From Mycobacterium cookii (lineage in GTDB: Bacteria > Actinomycetota > Actinomycetes > Mycobacteriales > Mycobacteriaceae), in NCBI RefSeq assembly GCF_010727945.1, contig NZ_AP022569.1, forward strand, positions 1,054,001 through 1,118,000: a DNA stretch of 64,000 nt, in the 5' to 3' direction. Position 1 is the stretch's first letter. The number at the start of each line of letters is the position of its first letter. The position numbers and the translations under genes are program-made. The notes below the pieces were generated by a model. The model saw only the letters and a program-made list of their open reading frames with translations. It did not search any database and was not told the DNA's origin. Of this stretch, positions 20,693-29,116 are shown one piece after another.

Positions 20693-21616
20693 CTAAGAAC
20701 TGACCTCGATCACGACTTTGCCCTTGGCGTGGCCGACCTCGACTGCGGCGATCGCGTCGGCTGCCTCGTCGAGCGGGCGGACGTCTTCGATGTGCGGATC
20801 GAGCTTGCCCTCGGCGACCAGGCGTCCCACGATCTCGAGGACGCGGCCCGTGCCGTCGCGCTCGATCATGCGCCCGCCCAGCTCACCCGCGGTGACCGGA
20901 TCTCCGGCGGTGATCAACTTCTCCCGATCAGACAGCAGATCCGCGACGGCGCGCAGCCCATCACCACCGGCCAGGTCGAAAATCGCGTCGACGCCGTCCG
21001 GCAGCAGTTGCCTGACACGGTCGGCGACGCCGTCGCCGTACGGGACGAGCGTTGCGCCTAGCGATTCCACCAGCGCACGCTTGTCCTCACTCGCGGTGCC
21101 GATGACGTTGATGCCGGCATCCCGGGCGATCTGAGCGGCCGCGACGCCGACGCCACCGCCGATGCCGTTGATCAACAGCGTGTCGCCCTCATCGAGCTTC
21201 AGTTGGCTTACCCCGTCATAGGCGGTGGCCGCCGCCACCGGCAGCGTCGCGGCGTCATGGAACGACACCTGGGGCGGTTTGTGCGCCGCGGTCGAGGCCG
21301 ACACCAACGTGTACTCCGCATAACCGCCCGAGCCGGGCGCGACGTTGCCGAAGACCTCGTCGTTGACCGCGAAGCCGTCGACGTCCTGACCGACTTCTCG
21401 AACCACGCCGGATACTTCCCGCCCCAACACCGCGGGCAGATCGCCGGGGCTGGCGGCGCCGAGCATTCCGGAGCGAATCTTCCAGTCGACGGGGTTCACG
21501 CCGGCGGTGCGGACCTCGACGAGCAGTTCACCCGCCAACGGGCTCGGCATCTCGAGGTCGAGGAACTCCTGAACGTCGGGTCCGCCATTGCTGCTGTAAC
21601 CGAAAGCCTTCACCAT
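20693..21616 (-). CDS. NADP-dependent zinc-independent alcohol dehydrogenase/quinone oxidoreductase
   Basis: The protein is 307 residues. The N-terminal GroES-like domain has GVNPVDWKIRSG and LGREVSGVV. The Rossmann domain has LLINGIGGGVGVAAAQIA. There are no catalytic-zinc ligands, so it belongs with quinone or enone reductases of the MDR superfamily. The cofactor is likely NADPH. No neighbour reveals the substrate. Confidence 0.85.
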   Translation of the reverse strand: MVKAFGYSSNGGPDVQEFLDLEMPSPLAGELLVEVRTAGVNPVDWKIRSGMLGAASPGDLPAVLGREVSGVVREVGQDVDGFAVNDEVFGNVAPGSGGYAEYTLVSASTAAHKPPQVSFHDAATLPVAAATAYDGVSQLKLDEGDTLLINGIGGGVGVAAAQIARDAGINVIGTASEDKRALVESLGATLVPYGDGVADRVRQLLPDGVDAIFDLAGGDGLRAVADLLSDREKLITAGDPVTAGELGGRMIERDGTGRVLEIVGRLVAEGKLDPHIEDVRPLDEAADAIAAVEVGHAKGKVVIEVSS

Positions 21617-21659
21617 GGCCCGCGCTTACCCCGCCGCCCGTCGTGCGTAAACGCGCGCG

Positions 21660-22298
21660 TCAGCTGGAGGCGCTGAGGATCTTGATCGCGAAAACCAGCG
21701 AGTCGCCCTTCTGGATTCCGGCGCGGGGCTCACCGTCGGGGTAGCCATCCGCAGAGCTCATCGCGACTCCGACGGTGGACCCGACCTTTTGCCCGGCGAT
21801 GGCCTTTTGGAAACCCGGAACGACACCGTCAAGGGGGAAGTCGACCGCAGCGCCGCGTTGATAGCTGCTGTCGAACACTTTGCCGTCGCGTCCGTCGACG
21901 CCCATGTAGCAGACCGACACGGTGGCGGTAGGTGCGACGACCGGCCCGTCGCCGGCGCGCAGGGTGTGCACCTCGGTCTGGGCCACGCTGAACGGCGTTG
22001 TCACGTCGACGCGCGGTGCCGCGGCGTCCGTGGAACCCGTGACCGCGACGCTGCCGGTTGCACCCGTCAGCGTCCACTCGGGGGCGCCACCGCTGGCCGG
22101 TGCCGCCGTCGGGCAACTGCTGTTGGTGGTCGCCGGCTCGGCGGGAGCAGGTGCCGCCGGTTCGCTGAAAACGGGCGAGCTGGACGACGATTTGGCCGAT
22201 GGGGGTGTTTTGTCGGAGCTGCACGCCGTCAGCGCCATAGCGGCTGAGGCCGCGCAGACTGCGAGCACGATGGAGGAGGACACACGCGAAGAGTTCAC
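21660..22298 (-). CDS. FKBP-type peptidyl-prolyl isomerase lipoprotein
   Basis: The protein is 212 residues from GTG 22298. The signal peptide ends in the lipobox MALTAC. After a Ser/Pro/Ala linker, the C-terminal FKBP domain contains VFDSSYQRG, DFPLDGVVPGFQKAI and SSADGYPDGEPRAGI, the expected FKBP strands. It would assist folding of exported proteins at the membrane surface. Confidence 0.83.
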   Translation of the reverse strand: MNSSRVSSSIVLAVCAASAAMALTACSSDKTPPSAKSSSSSPVFSEPAAPAPAEPATTNSSCPTAAPASGGAPEWTLTGATGSVAVTGSTDAAAPRVDVTTPFSVAQTEVHTLRAGDGPVVAPTATVSVCYMGVDGRDGKVFDSSYQRGAAVDFPLDGVVPGFQKAIAGQKVGSTVGVAMSSADGYPDGEPRAGIQKGDSLVFAIKILSASS

Positions 22299-22406
22299 CG
22301 GCGTGACGCTACAGCCGGGTGACCGGTCTTCAAAGCCGGCTATTAGGCAACTGGTGAATGTCGAAACTAGGCTTTCCGCTATAACCCTGCCGAATATGAA
22401 AGGGAG

Positions 22407-23060
22407 ATGGCTGTGTTGACAGCGGTCGTGAAGATTGCCAAGAGCATCATCGAAGCCGGCGGATCGGTGGTCGGGTTTCGTGGCTTCACCGAGGAGCCCG
22501 CCCACAGCACTCAGCGGCTTCCAGGCGGCGTGGAGCTACGACGCTACGAAGCGCGGGTCGCCGCCGAGACAACGGTTGACGACCCCGATGAGGAATCCGC
22601 GCGGCGGATCGGGTTTCAGCGCCTGGCCGGCTATATCTTCGGCGCGAACCACGTCGACATCGGCGCCCCGAAGCGGGCACCGGTCGTCGCGCAGTTCCGC
22701 GGCGGACGCGGCGAGAAGATCGCGATGACGGCGCCGGTCACACAATACGCCAGCCCCGAAGGGCAATGGGTGATCCGGTTTTTCATGCCCAGCGCCAAGA
22801 CGCTGGAGTCGCTGCCTGCGCCGGACGACCCGGCGGTCAGCTTGGTGACTGCCCCGGCCGAAACCATTGCTGTGCGCCGGTTTTCCGGCAGCACCAGCCC
22901 CGACGCGCTCGCCGCGCAGACAGCGGCTCTGGTGCAGACACTGCATGACCAGGGATTGGAAGCGACCGACTCGCCCGCCGTGTGGTTCTACGATCCGCCG
23001 TGGACCCTGCCCTTCCTGCGCCGCACCGAGATCGTCATACCGGTCAGACCCGCTGCCTAG
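22407..23060 (+). CDS. SOUL family heme-binding protein
   Basis: The protein is 217 residues. The SOUL fold is seen in GVELRRYEARVAAETTV, KIAMTAPVTQ, WVIRFFMPSAKTLE and VAVRRFSG-type segments. Members bind heme or tetrapyrroles through variable ligands. AAAGGGAG lies nine bases before ATG 22407 and supports this start. The gene stands alone between a lipoprotein gene and a broken small gene. Confidence 0.83.
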   Translation: MAVLTAVVKIAKSIIEAGGSVVGFRGFTEEPAHSTQRLPGGVELRRYEARVAAETTVDDPDEESARRIGFQRLAGYIFGANHVDIGAPKRAPVVAQFRGGRGEKIAMTAPVTQYASPEGQWVIRFFMPSAKTLESLPAPDDPAVSLVTAPAETIAVRRFSGSTSPDALAAQTAALVQTLHDQGLEATDSPAVWFYDPPWTLPFLRRTEIVIPVRPAA

Positions 23061-23095
23061 CAAGCGAATACCATCACCGGGTGAGCGGACCGTAG

Positions 23096-23340
23096 ATGAC
23101 GGGTGACGGGCATTGCGTCGTCATCGATGGTCACCGATGGCGTGCCACCGACCCGTCGATTCCTGAGGACCGTCGAACCGAACTCGTCCGGATACTGATG
23201 GCGTGGCGCCGAGATGTGGGTCGCACCAAGGGCACGCCGCCAAAGTCGCTCTGGGGGAGCGTGGCTCGCCGCCGTGGTGGGAGCAGACCGACGAGCAACG
23301 CCGCGAACGGTGGCAGGCCGAGGTGTCCGAACCGGGTTAG
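23096..23340 (+). pseudogene. Small conserved actinobacterial protein, frameshifted
   Basis: From ATG 23096 the frame reads VVIDGHRWRATDPSIPE and RTELVRILMAWRRDVG, the N-terminal half of a short conserved actinobacterial protein of unknown function. The family's second half, AKVALGERGSPPWWEQTDE, is present but in another frame, from about 23239 to TAG 23340. The frame change falls at about 23230-23239. Both halves are well preserved, so the break is recent or is an assembly error. Confidence 0.6.
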
Positions 23341-23355
23341 CGCCTGCGCGGCAAG

Positions 23356-24537
23356 CTAATTGGTGATTCCGGCGAGTTCGTATGCCACCGCGTCGAAAGC
23401 GCGCAGCGTGTCCAACATGTGCGGCTCGTGCGAATGTTCCTGGGTGGACAACTTGGCGGCGACCATCTCCGCGGCGCGGTTGACGTAGATCATCTGGCCA
23501 CACATGCCGAGGCACAGCACCACGTTGCTGCCCGGGTAGGGAAACCACATCTGGTTGCGGTACATCCCGCCGGGCAAATCGGTGTCGTGGTCGGGGCTGG
23601 CGGCGAATGCGTGTCGCGAGTCGGGCCCGCCGTCGAGGGTGTCCGCGATCCACGCCGCCGGCACCACCTGCTGTCCGGTCAACGAGGCGCCGTCGCGCAA
23701 GAACAGCGAACCGAACCGGATCATGTCGGTGAGACAGGCGCTGATGCCGCCGTCGAAGAGTCCAGTGCCGACCGTGTCCACGCCGATGGTGGCATCGTGT
23801 TGCGCGCCGATACGGCTCCACAGCAGCTCCGACATCAGTTTGGGCATCCGTTGACCGCCGACGGCCTCGCAGATCCAGCCGAGGACGTCGGTTTCACAGG
23901 AGCGATATTCGAACGGGCCGCCGTGCGCCGATTTCCGCCGCAAGGTCAGCAGGAAATCCTGCAGCGTGGCGGGACCGTCCGGGCTGCTTTTCGGCGCCCA
24001 CCCCATCGACTGGTCCAGGAGGTGGATCTCGGCGGCCGGGTCGTCGTAGTTCTCCGAGAAGGCGATTCCCGACCGCATGTCCAGCAGGTGGCGGACCGTC
24101 GCACCGGCGTAGCCGCAATTCGCAAGGGCGGGAACGAATGTCGTGACCGGCGCGTCGAGATCGATCGCGCCGGCCCCGTGCAGCGCACCGACGACGGCTG
24201 CCACCAGTGACTTGCTCACCGAGAACAGCAGGTGCCGGGTCCGGGGCACCATTCCGTCGAGGTATTCCTCGGCCACCACCGAACCGCGGTACGCCACCGC
24301 CCAGCCATCGGTAGCGGTGGCAGCCATCACCGCATCGACGGTGGTGGCCGCACCGTGCGTGCTGGTGACGCGGATCTCGCCGACCGGAGCTTTGGCGGCG
24401 GGCAACGCCACCGTCGGCCCGGTCCCGCGCGCAATCAACGCGGTCGGCACGAAGTCTTCGACGTGTTGGAAGGACCAGTGCGAATGTGGCGCCGACAACC
24501 AGTTGCCCAAAGTGATACCGGCCGGCCGGTTGCTCAC
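23356..24537 (-). CDS. Beta-lactamase-fold serine hydrolase
   Basis: The protein is 393 residues from GTG 24537. The SxxK motif SVSK (about residue 117) holds the nucleophilic Ser and Lys. FEYRSCETDVLGW supplies the Tyr of the class C/esterase second motif. The chain resembles 6-aminohexanoate-dimer hydrolases and other amide- or ester-cleaving relatives. There is no signal peptide, so it is cytosolic. Its GTG overlaps the ATP-grasp gene stop (GTGA), so the two products are made together. Confidence 0.8.
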   Translation of the reverse strand: MSNRPAGITLGNWLSAPHSHWSFQHVEDFVPTALIARGTGPTVALPAAKAPVGEIRVTSTHGAATTVDAVMAATATDGWAVAYRGSVVAEEYLDGMVPRTRHLLFSVSKSLVAAVVGALHGAGAIDLDAPVTTFVPALANCGYAGATVRHLLDMRSGIAFSENYDDPAAEIHLLDQSMGWAPKSSPDGPATLQDFLLTLRRKSAHGGPFEYRSCETDVLGWICEAVGGQRMPKLMSELLWSRIGAQHDATIGVDTVGTGLFDGGISACLTDMIRFGSLFLRDGASLTGQQVVPAAWIADTLDGGPDSRHAFAASPDHDTDLPGGMYRNQMWFPYPGSNVVLCLGMCGQMIYVNRAAEMVAAKLSTQEHSHEPHMLDTLRAFDAVAYELAGITN

Positions 24538-26015
24538 GCTCGTGCGACGAGCCGCGAGACGATTGGCGTGGCCGGCGTCAGGGGCGTGGAGACGAACTGC
24601 GCCTTGATGGCGCTCACCCAGCGTCGGCAGCGCTCGGTCAGCTGGTAATCGTCGGTCTGCAGGTGCCCCCGGGTGATCAGCACGCCGAGTTGAGCTCCCT
24701 CGCAACGTAAGTCGCCGGGCGCCGCGACACGCATGAAGAAGGCCTCGGACTCGTCGAGCAGCGTGGCCGAGTCGTTGCCTTGGCGCGCAAAGGACGCGCG
24801 CCCCTCCTCGTCGAGGCGCCACACTCCGGTGCGCGGGGTGGCGGTGAAGAGCTCGACATCGGTTGCGGTCTCCGAAATGATCAGCTGACCCCAGACCTCG
24901 TCGTCGCCGTAGCCGCGCTCCCACCGCTCGTTGATCTCGTCGACGTCGAGTTCGTAATCGACGTCCATGTATTCGAGCAGGTGGAAGAGGAACAACGGCA
25001 TGTCGGCGTAGGCCTCGGTGGTCAGGTTCGTCATCGGGCTCGCGCCGGACAGCCGCGGATTCACCTCCCCGAGATAGAGCTCGTCAGAGTCCAGATCGTG
25101 CAACAGGTCGACCTCGAAATAGCCGCGGTATCCCTCGCGGCGCAGCACGTCGCCGAGCTTCCGCACCATCTGTCGCGCGACGTGCTTCTGCGCGGGCGGC
25201 AGCACCTCGCCCCACACGTCATTGCCACACCAGCCGCCCTTGGTTGGAGTCAGCTCCGGGTAACCGACGAGACTCGTCATCGCGGGGCCGATCACGGTGC
25301 CGTGGCGGGTCACGGTGCCTTCGATGCACACCTCGACATTGCGGATGCGCTTCATGACCTTGACTTCCTGCTCGACCAGGTCGCCGGCGCACTGATCCCA
25401 GTCGTGCTGACCGCGGACGAAGAAAGTCGCGCTGCCGGCGGCGCCGTACGCGGCCTCGACGACGAGATCGTCGCCCAGCCCGGCGTTGTTCGCGAGCGCC
25501 GTCAGTTCGTCGTAGGAGCCGACCCGCCCGATCGCGTTCGGCACGCTCGGCACACCCGCTTCATTGGCCAGGCGGGTCATGACGATCTTGGAGCCGAGAC
25601 GATGACGCAGCTCCGCCGGCGGGTGCATGACATTGAGCCCCGCCTGGCGCGCGAGGGCCTCGGTGTCCCCGTCGAGCATCACAAAGCAGGCGTTGCCGCC
25701 GAGGCCTCGTCGCGCGATGAATTCAAGTGTCTCGGGATCACCCAGGAGGTGGTTGCACACGTCGCCCATGCACCCGAAATCGATCCGGTCGCGCCGCCGA
25801 GGCACGAACACGCGCGAATGTGCGCCCTCGAAAGAGTCAAAGTAGTTCAGATAGAAGAAGTTTCGCACCCAGCGGTCGATACCGAGCAGGTTGAACGGGG
25901 TCGGTGAGATGAAGTACAGCGGCACCGCGTTGGTGTGAAAGAACGCGCGCACGTCTGAGATGCCGTTCAGCACGCGGCGCGGCGCGGGTTCCGAACCGCC
26001 GAGCGGCGCGGTCAC
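24534..26015 (-). CDS. ATP-grasp ligase (annotated as biotin-carboxylase-like in relatives)
   Basis: The protein is about 493 residues from GTG 26015. The ATP-grasp core shows RLGSKIVMTRLANEAG, LVVEAAYGAAGSATFF and YFEVDLLHDL, then LYLGEVNPRLSGASPM with the Mg-binding Glu and Asn. Such enzymes join a carboxylate to an amine or thiol through an acyl-phosphate. There is no biotin carboxyl carrier or carboxyltransferase nearby, so a carboxylase role is doubtful. TTG 26087 extends the frame. An ATG at 26080 lies in another frame, so the true start is uncertain. Confidence 0.75.
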   Translation of the reverse strand: MTAPLGGSEPAPRRVLNGISDVRAFFHTNAVPLYFISPTPFNLLGIDRWVRNFFYLNYFDSFEGAHSRVFVPRRRDRIDFGCMGDVCNHLLGDPETLEFIARRGLGGNACFVMLDGDTEALARQAGLNVMHPPAELRHRLGSKIVMTRLANEAGVPSVPNAIGRVGSYDELTALANNAGLGDDLVVEAAYGAAGSATFFVRGQHDWDQCAGDLVEQEVKVMKRIRNVEVCIEGTVTRHGTVIGPAMTSLVGYPELTPTKGGWCGNDVWGEVLPPAQKHVARQMVRKLGDVLRREGYRGYFEVDLLHDLDSDELYLGEVNPRLSGASPMTNLTTEAYADMPLFLFHLLEYMDVDYELDVDEINERWERGYGDDEVWGQLIISETATDVELFTATPRTGVWRLDEEGRASFARQGNDSATLLDESEAFFMRVAAPGDLRCEGAQLGVLITRGHLQTDDYQLTERCRRWVSAIKAQFVSTPLTPATPIVSRLVARA

Positions 26016-26297
26016 GTCGGCCGCGTCCGGCGCGTAGGCGCGGTGGTCGGCGCGGCAGTGGCGAGTTCGGTGACATCCATGCGACAAGTGTGCACCCGCC
26101 GATGGCCGTATGCGTCCGCGGTTCGGCGTTGAGGACCGCCGAGCCTGGCCTGTTGCCGAATAACGCTGGGCCGCAGCGCAATACGCAGAAGCTATTCGGC
26201 AGGGGAGAAGGACTGGCCACGGGCTGTCGATAAATGCAATAGTCCGGCAAGACGCGTAATGTGTCGGTCTGGCGTTCAGCGCCGTAGGGTCCTAGCA

Positions 26298-26822
26298 ATG
26301 GCCCTGAAAACGGACATCGAAGGCATGGCGTGGCCCTATCCCGAAACATTCGTCGTCGGGCGAGAAGATGTACGCGATTTCGCCAGGGCCGTGCAGGCGA
26401 ACGATCCCGCCACGTTCGATGACGATGCCGCCTCCGAAATGGGTTACGTAGCGGTCGTCGCGTCACCGACGTTCCCGGCGATATTCGCCTCGCTCATTCA
26501 GCGGCATTTTCTCAGCAATGTCGACGTCGGCATGGACGAGATTCAGATGATCCAGGTCGAGCAGCGCTTTCGCTACCATCGACCGATCGTGGCCGGCGAT
26601 GTACTTCGCGGGACGATGTATGTCGAGTCGGTCGACGAGCGGTTCGGCGCTGACATTGTCACGACGCGCAGCGTCTGCACCGATCAGCACGGCGACATGG
26701 TCCTCGAAGCGTCGACAACCATGATGGGTCGCCACGAGGATATGTCCGAGTATCTGACTTGGGACAATGCTGAGGGCCGACACGTGCGCACTCCCGGCTG
26801 GCAGGGGCCGAACTCGCCGTAA
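26298..26822 (+). CDS. HadC-like (3R)-hydroxyacyl-ACP dehydratase subunit paralogue
   Basis: The protein is 174 residues. It begins MALKTDIEGMAWPYP and contains VVGREDVRDFARAVQ, VDVGMDEIQMIQVEQRF and SVDERFGADIV, closely matching M. tuberculosis HadC (Rv0637), the non-catalytic partner of HadB in mycolic-acid elongation. HadA/HadC proteins lack the catalytic Asp-His, and none is visible here. No hadB partner or ribosomal-protein genes adjoin it, unlike the canonical hadABC locus, so this is an isolated paralogue. It may pair with a HadB encoded elsewhere. Confidence 0.82.
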   Translation: MALKTDIEGMAWPYPETFVVGREDVRDFARAVQANDPATFDDDAASEMGYVAVVASPTFPAIFASLIQRHFLSNVDVGMDEIQMIQVEQRFRYHRPIVAGDVLRGTMYVESVDERFGADIVTTRSVCTDQHGDMVLEASTTMMGRHEDMSEYLTWDNAEGRHVRTPGWQGPNSP

Positions 26823-26867
26823 TTCGCGGCGGCATCGCTGTCTTACAAAACGTCGTACACTTTCGCG

Positions 26868-27101
26868 ATGGCAGACACGATCACCTTTCGGCCCGACGAC
26901 GACACGTCAAAAGCACTGCGGGTTTTGACGAGCGATGGGACACCGGTTTCGGCAGCCGTCCGGGCCGCTCTCATTGAGGCCGCGCGACGAAAGGCGGGCG
27001 AGGCAATTCGCGCCGAAGCGGAGCGGCTCGCACAGGACGAAGTAGATCGCGCTGAAGCAATGCAGGTGTTGCGCGATATGGAGACCCTGCGTGCGTGGTG
27101 A
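26868..27101 (+). CDS. MazE/RHH-like antitoxin
   Basis: The protein is 77 residues. The first half, TITFRPDDDTSKALRVL and PVSAAVRAALIEAARRK, has the strand-helix-helix pattern of ribbon-helix-helix antitoxins. The rest is charged and helical and probably wraps the toxin. It overlaps the downstream MazF-like gene by 11 bases, the classic antitoxin-toxin arrangement. Self-repression of the operon is expected. Confidence 0.75.
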   Translation: MADTITFRPDDDTSKALRVLTSDGTPVSAAVRAALIEAARRKAGEAIRAEAERLAQDEVDRAEAMQVLRDMETLRAW

Positions 27102-27402
27102 GGTATTTGAGCTGCGCGCGCCGCGGGGGAGTCGCGGTCACGAACAGTCCGGCTCGCGCTACGTCGTCGTAGTCCAGTCAGACCAACTACCGCTGTCGAC
27201 CTGGCTCGTCGCACCGACGTCCACGTCGGCGCGCGCCGCGAGCTTCCGACCCGAGATCCAGATCGGCACAACGACAACCCGCGTACTGGCCGAACAGACC
27301 GCAGCCGTCGACCCTGCTCGGCTCGGCGGCAGTGTCGGATTCCTCAGCCGCGACGAGATACGCCGCGTGGACGCCGCACTGCGCATCGTCCTGGATCTAT
27401 GA
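27091..27402 (+). CDS. MazF/PemK-type toxin (endoribonuclease)
   Basis: The protein is 103 residues from GTG 27091. It starts RGEVFELRAPRGSRGHEQ and has SRYVVVVQSD and PTSTSA, followed by VLAEQTAAVDPARLG, the strand order of the MazF fold. The conserved Arg and Ser/Thr residues of the RNA-binding face appear present. MazF toxins cut mRNA or rRNA at short motifs; the motif recognised here cannot be predicted. Confidence 0.8.
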   Translation: MRGEVFELRAPRGSRGHEQSGSRYVVVVQSDQLPLSTWLVAPTSTSARAASFRPEIQIGTTTTRVLAEQTAAVDPARLGGSVGFLSRDEIRRVDAALRIVLDL

Positions 27403-27519
27403 CCGCAGCGCCTGGGGATCGAAGCCGACATCTCGCGACGGTTTCGGTTGGGCAAAGGTCCCGCAGCCTAGCCGCGATGCGAAGGCCGAAATCGCCTGCC
27501 TGCGCCTAACGTTGGCCCT

Positions 27520-27948
27520 ATGGCCCGACTGGACAATTGCGTGAAGCGCGGGCGCACAGTGCTGCACATAACCATGTCGGCATTGATGGTTGCCGTCGTT
27601 GGACTCGCCGTCACACCCGCGGCGCACGCGGCTGCGGCCACGGCGACGTTGTCGGTGGAGCATGCCTGGCAAACGGGTTTCATCGCCCACTTCACTGTTA
27701 TCAACTCGAGCGCGGCGCCGCTGTCCGACTGGAAGCTTGAATTCGACTTGCCGGCGAACGAATCCATCTCTCACACGTGGAATAGCACCCTCGCACAATC
27801 GGGCACGCACTACGTCCTCAGCCCCGCGAATTGGAACCTCACCATTGCACCCGGTAGTTCAGCCACAGGCGGTTTCAGAGGCGTCGTGTCCGGCTCGTAC
27901 TCGCCACCGTCTAATTGCATGTTGAACAGGCAGTATCTCTGCAGCTAG
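27520..27948 (+). CDS. Secreted CBM2 carbohydrate-binding protein (Rv1987-like)
   Basis: The protein is 142 residues. The signal peptide ends near AHAAAA. The rest is a single family-2 carbohydrate-binding module with exposed aromatics in VEHAWQTGF, SDWKLEFDLP, HTWNST and LSPANWN, and cysteines near the C-terminus. It has no catalytic domain. It closely resembles M. tuberculosis Rv1987, a secreted chitin- or cellulose-binding-like protein. In M. tuberculosis that gene also lies beside toxin-antitoxin genes. Confidence 0.88.
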   Translation: MARLDNCVKRGRTVLHITMSALMVAVVGLAVTPAAHAAAATATLSVEHAWQTGFIAHFTVINSSAAPLSDWKLEFDLPANESISHTWNSTLAQSGTHYVLSPANWNLTIAPGSSATGGFRGVVSGSYSPPSNCMLNRQYLCS

Positions 27949-27970
27949 AGGCTGGGAGACCGCCTGATTT

Positions 27971-28318
27971 TCAGCTGGTGCTGTATGCCCAGTAGTCGAA
28001 CGTGCCGGGTTGCGGGCAGAGGTCGTTGTATGCGGCCATCACGAAATGTCCCGCTTGCTCGCTGGTCAGCGTCGGATGGTCGCGCACCAAGCCCGCGGCC
28101 ACCTCAGTACCGGGGGCTTGCAGAACCCACAGTTGCCGACACACGCTGTAGCCGTCTGCCAGCATCGCCGGGTCCGCTCCGGTGATGCCCGCTGCGCGTG
28201 CGGCGGCCAAGAAGTCCGGAACGGCGTTGGGTTGCGGTGCCGGGCTGGCGCCGGCTGGCGCGGCCAAGCTTACGGAGATGACGGCTCCAAGGGTGCCGAC
28301 CAGCAGTTTCCCGATCAC
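27971..28318 (-). CDS. Secreted DUF732 protein
   Basis: The protein is 115 residues. The signal peptide runs to about GASPAP. The DUF732 domain follows: FLAAARAAGITGADPAML, then cysteines in YSVCRQLW and YNDLCPQPG. It is a second member of the family in this window, with no closer link to the one at 19338. Its function is unknown. Confidence 0.78.
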   Translation of the reverse strand: MIGKLLVGTLGAVISVSLAAPAGASPAPQPNAVPDFLAAARAAGITGADPAMLADGYSVCRQLWVLQAPGTEVAAGLVRDHPTLTSEQAGHFVMAAYNDLCPQPGTFDYWAYSTS

Positions 28319-28538
28319 GAGAGATCCCCTGTTCGTTTGCTGTTTACCTTTTCACCTACTTTAGTTCATTTTGCAGACAACTGCGATTAATGCCGCGTTT
28401 AGACCCGCCCGTGTTTGGCGGATGGCGGCCAGGCTTGCGTCGGATCTTTCGGGACGAATGCCGCATGCGGGGCGGGGGACGGGTCGGTCGTCACTCGTGA
28501 TGAAGCCGATGCGTCGGCGCAGGGGTCGCAGGTTGAGG

Positions 28539-29021
28539 TTAAGAAGGTTCGTTTTCGGCGGGGGAGTCGTAGTTTGCGGCCAGGTGGTGCAGGACCCGTT
28601 CATTGAGGGTCGCGAGCGTGTCGAGTTCAGCCGGGGTGAGCAGGTCGATGAAATTCCGGCGGACGTCCTCGACGTGGCTGGGTGCCGCCTTCTTGATGGC
28701 GGCACGGCCGGCGTCTAGCAGGCAGACCAGCGTGCTGCGGGCGTCGTCGGGGTTGGGCTCGCGGCTGATCAGGCCGTCCTGCTGCATCCGCCGCAGCTGG
28801 TGAGACACCCGGCTTTTTTCCCAGCTCAGGGCTTTGCACAGGTCGCGGGCGGGCATGCGGTCCCCGTCGTAAGCCGAGAGCGCCGCGAGGACCTCGTAGT
28901 CGGCGCCGGACAGGCCTGATTGCTGGAGGCCGCGGTTCAGGTGTGCCACGAGCTGATGATGGCCGTGCATGAAGGCTCGCCATGCACGGTCTTCATGAGC
29001 GTTCAGCCAGTTCGGTTCCAT
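28539..29021 (-). CDS. MarR-family transcription regulator
   Basis: The protein is 160 residues. The winged-helix core contains LSGADYEVLAALS, CKALSWEKSRVSHQLRRMQQDG and DDARSTLVCLLDAG, the recognition helix and wing of MarR proteins. It is divergent from a redox gene, with about 95 bases between them holding repeated palindromes, so it probably represses itself and that operon. The inducer is unknown. Confidence 0.87.
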   Translation of the reverse strand: MEPNWLNAHEDRAWRAFMHGHHQLVAHLNRGLQQSGLSGADYEVLAALSAYDGDRMPARDLCKALSWEKSRVSHQLRRMQQDGLISREPNPDDARSTLVCLLDAGRAAIKKAAPSHVEDVRRNFIDLLTPAELDTLATLNERVLHHLAANYDSPAENEPS

Positions 29022-29041
29022 CGATCTCCATGCTACCCCAA

Positions 29042-29100
29042 TTGGTTGACGCATCACCAATCTTTCCATATGGTTGAACCATCAACCTTTTGGTCATCAA
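29042..29100. promoter_or_regulatory. Tandem MarR-type operator palindromes
   Basis: GGTTGA-ACCA-TCAACC (29072-29087) is a perfect inverted repeat. A near copy, GGTTGA-CGCA-TCACCA (29044-29059), starts 28 bases earlier, and a degenerate copy (GGTCATCAACC) follows at about 29092. All lie between the divergent MarR and reductase genes. Confidence 0.7.
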
Positions 29101-29116
29101 CCGAGACGGGACTTTC

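Noticed and set aside
24534..26015. Acetyl-CoA carboxylase-type biotin carboxylase
   Set aside because: No biotin carrier or carboxyltransferase gene is nearby and the coupled partner is a serine hydrolase.
26010..26080. ATG 26080 as the start of the ATP-grasp gene, implying a frameshift
   Set aside because: Its frame ends after 22 codons, and I could not establish that the short peptide belongs to the family N-terminus; an internal GTG start is simpler.
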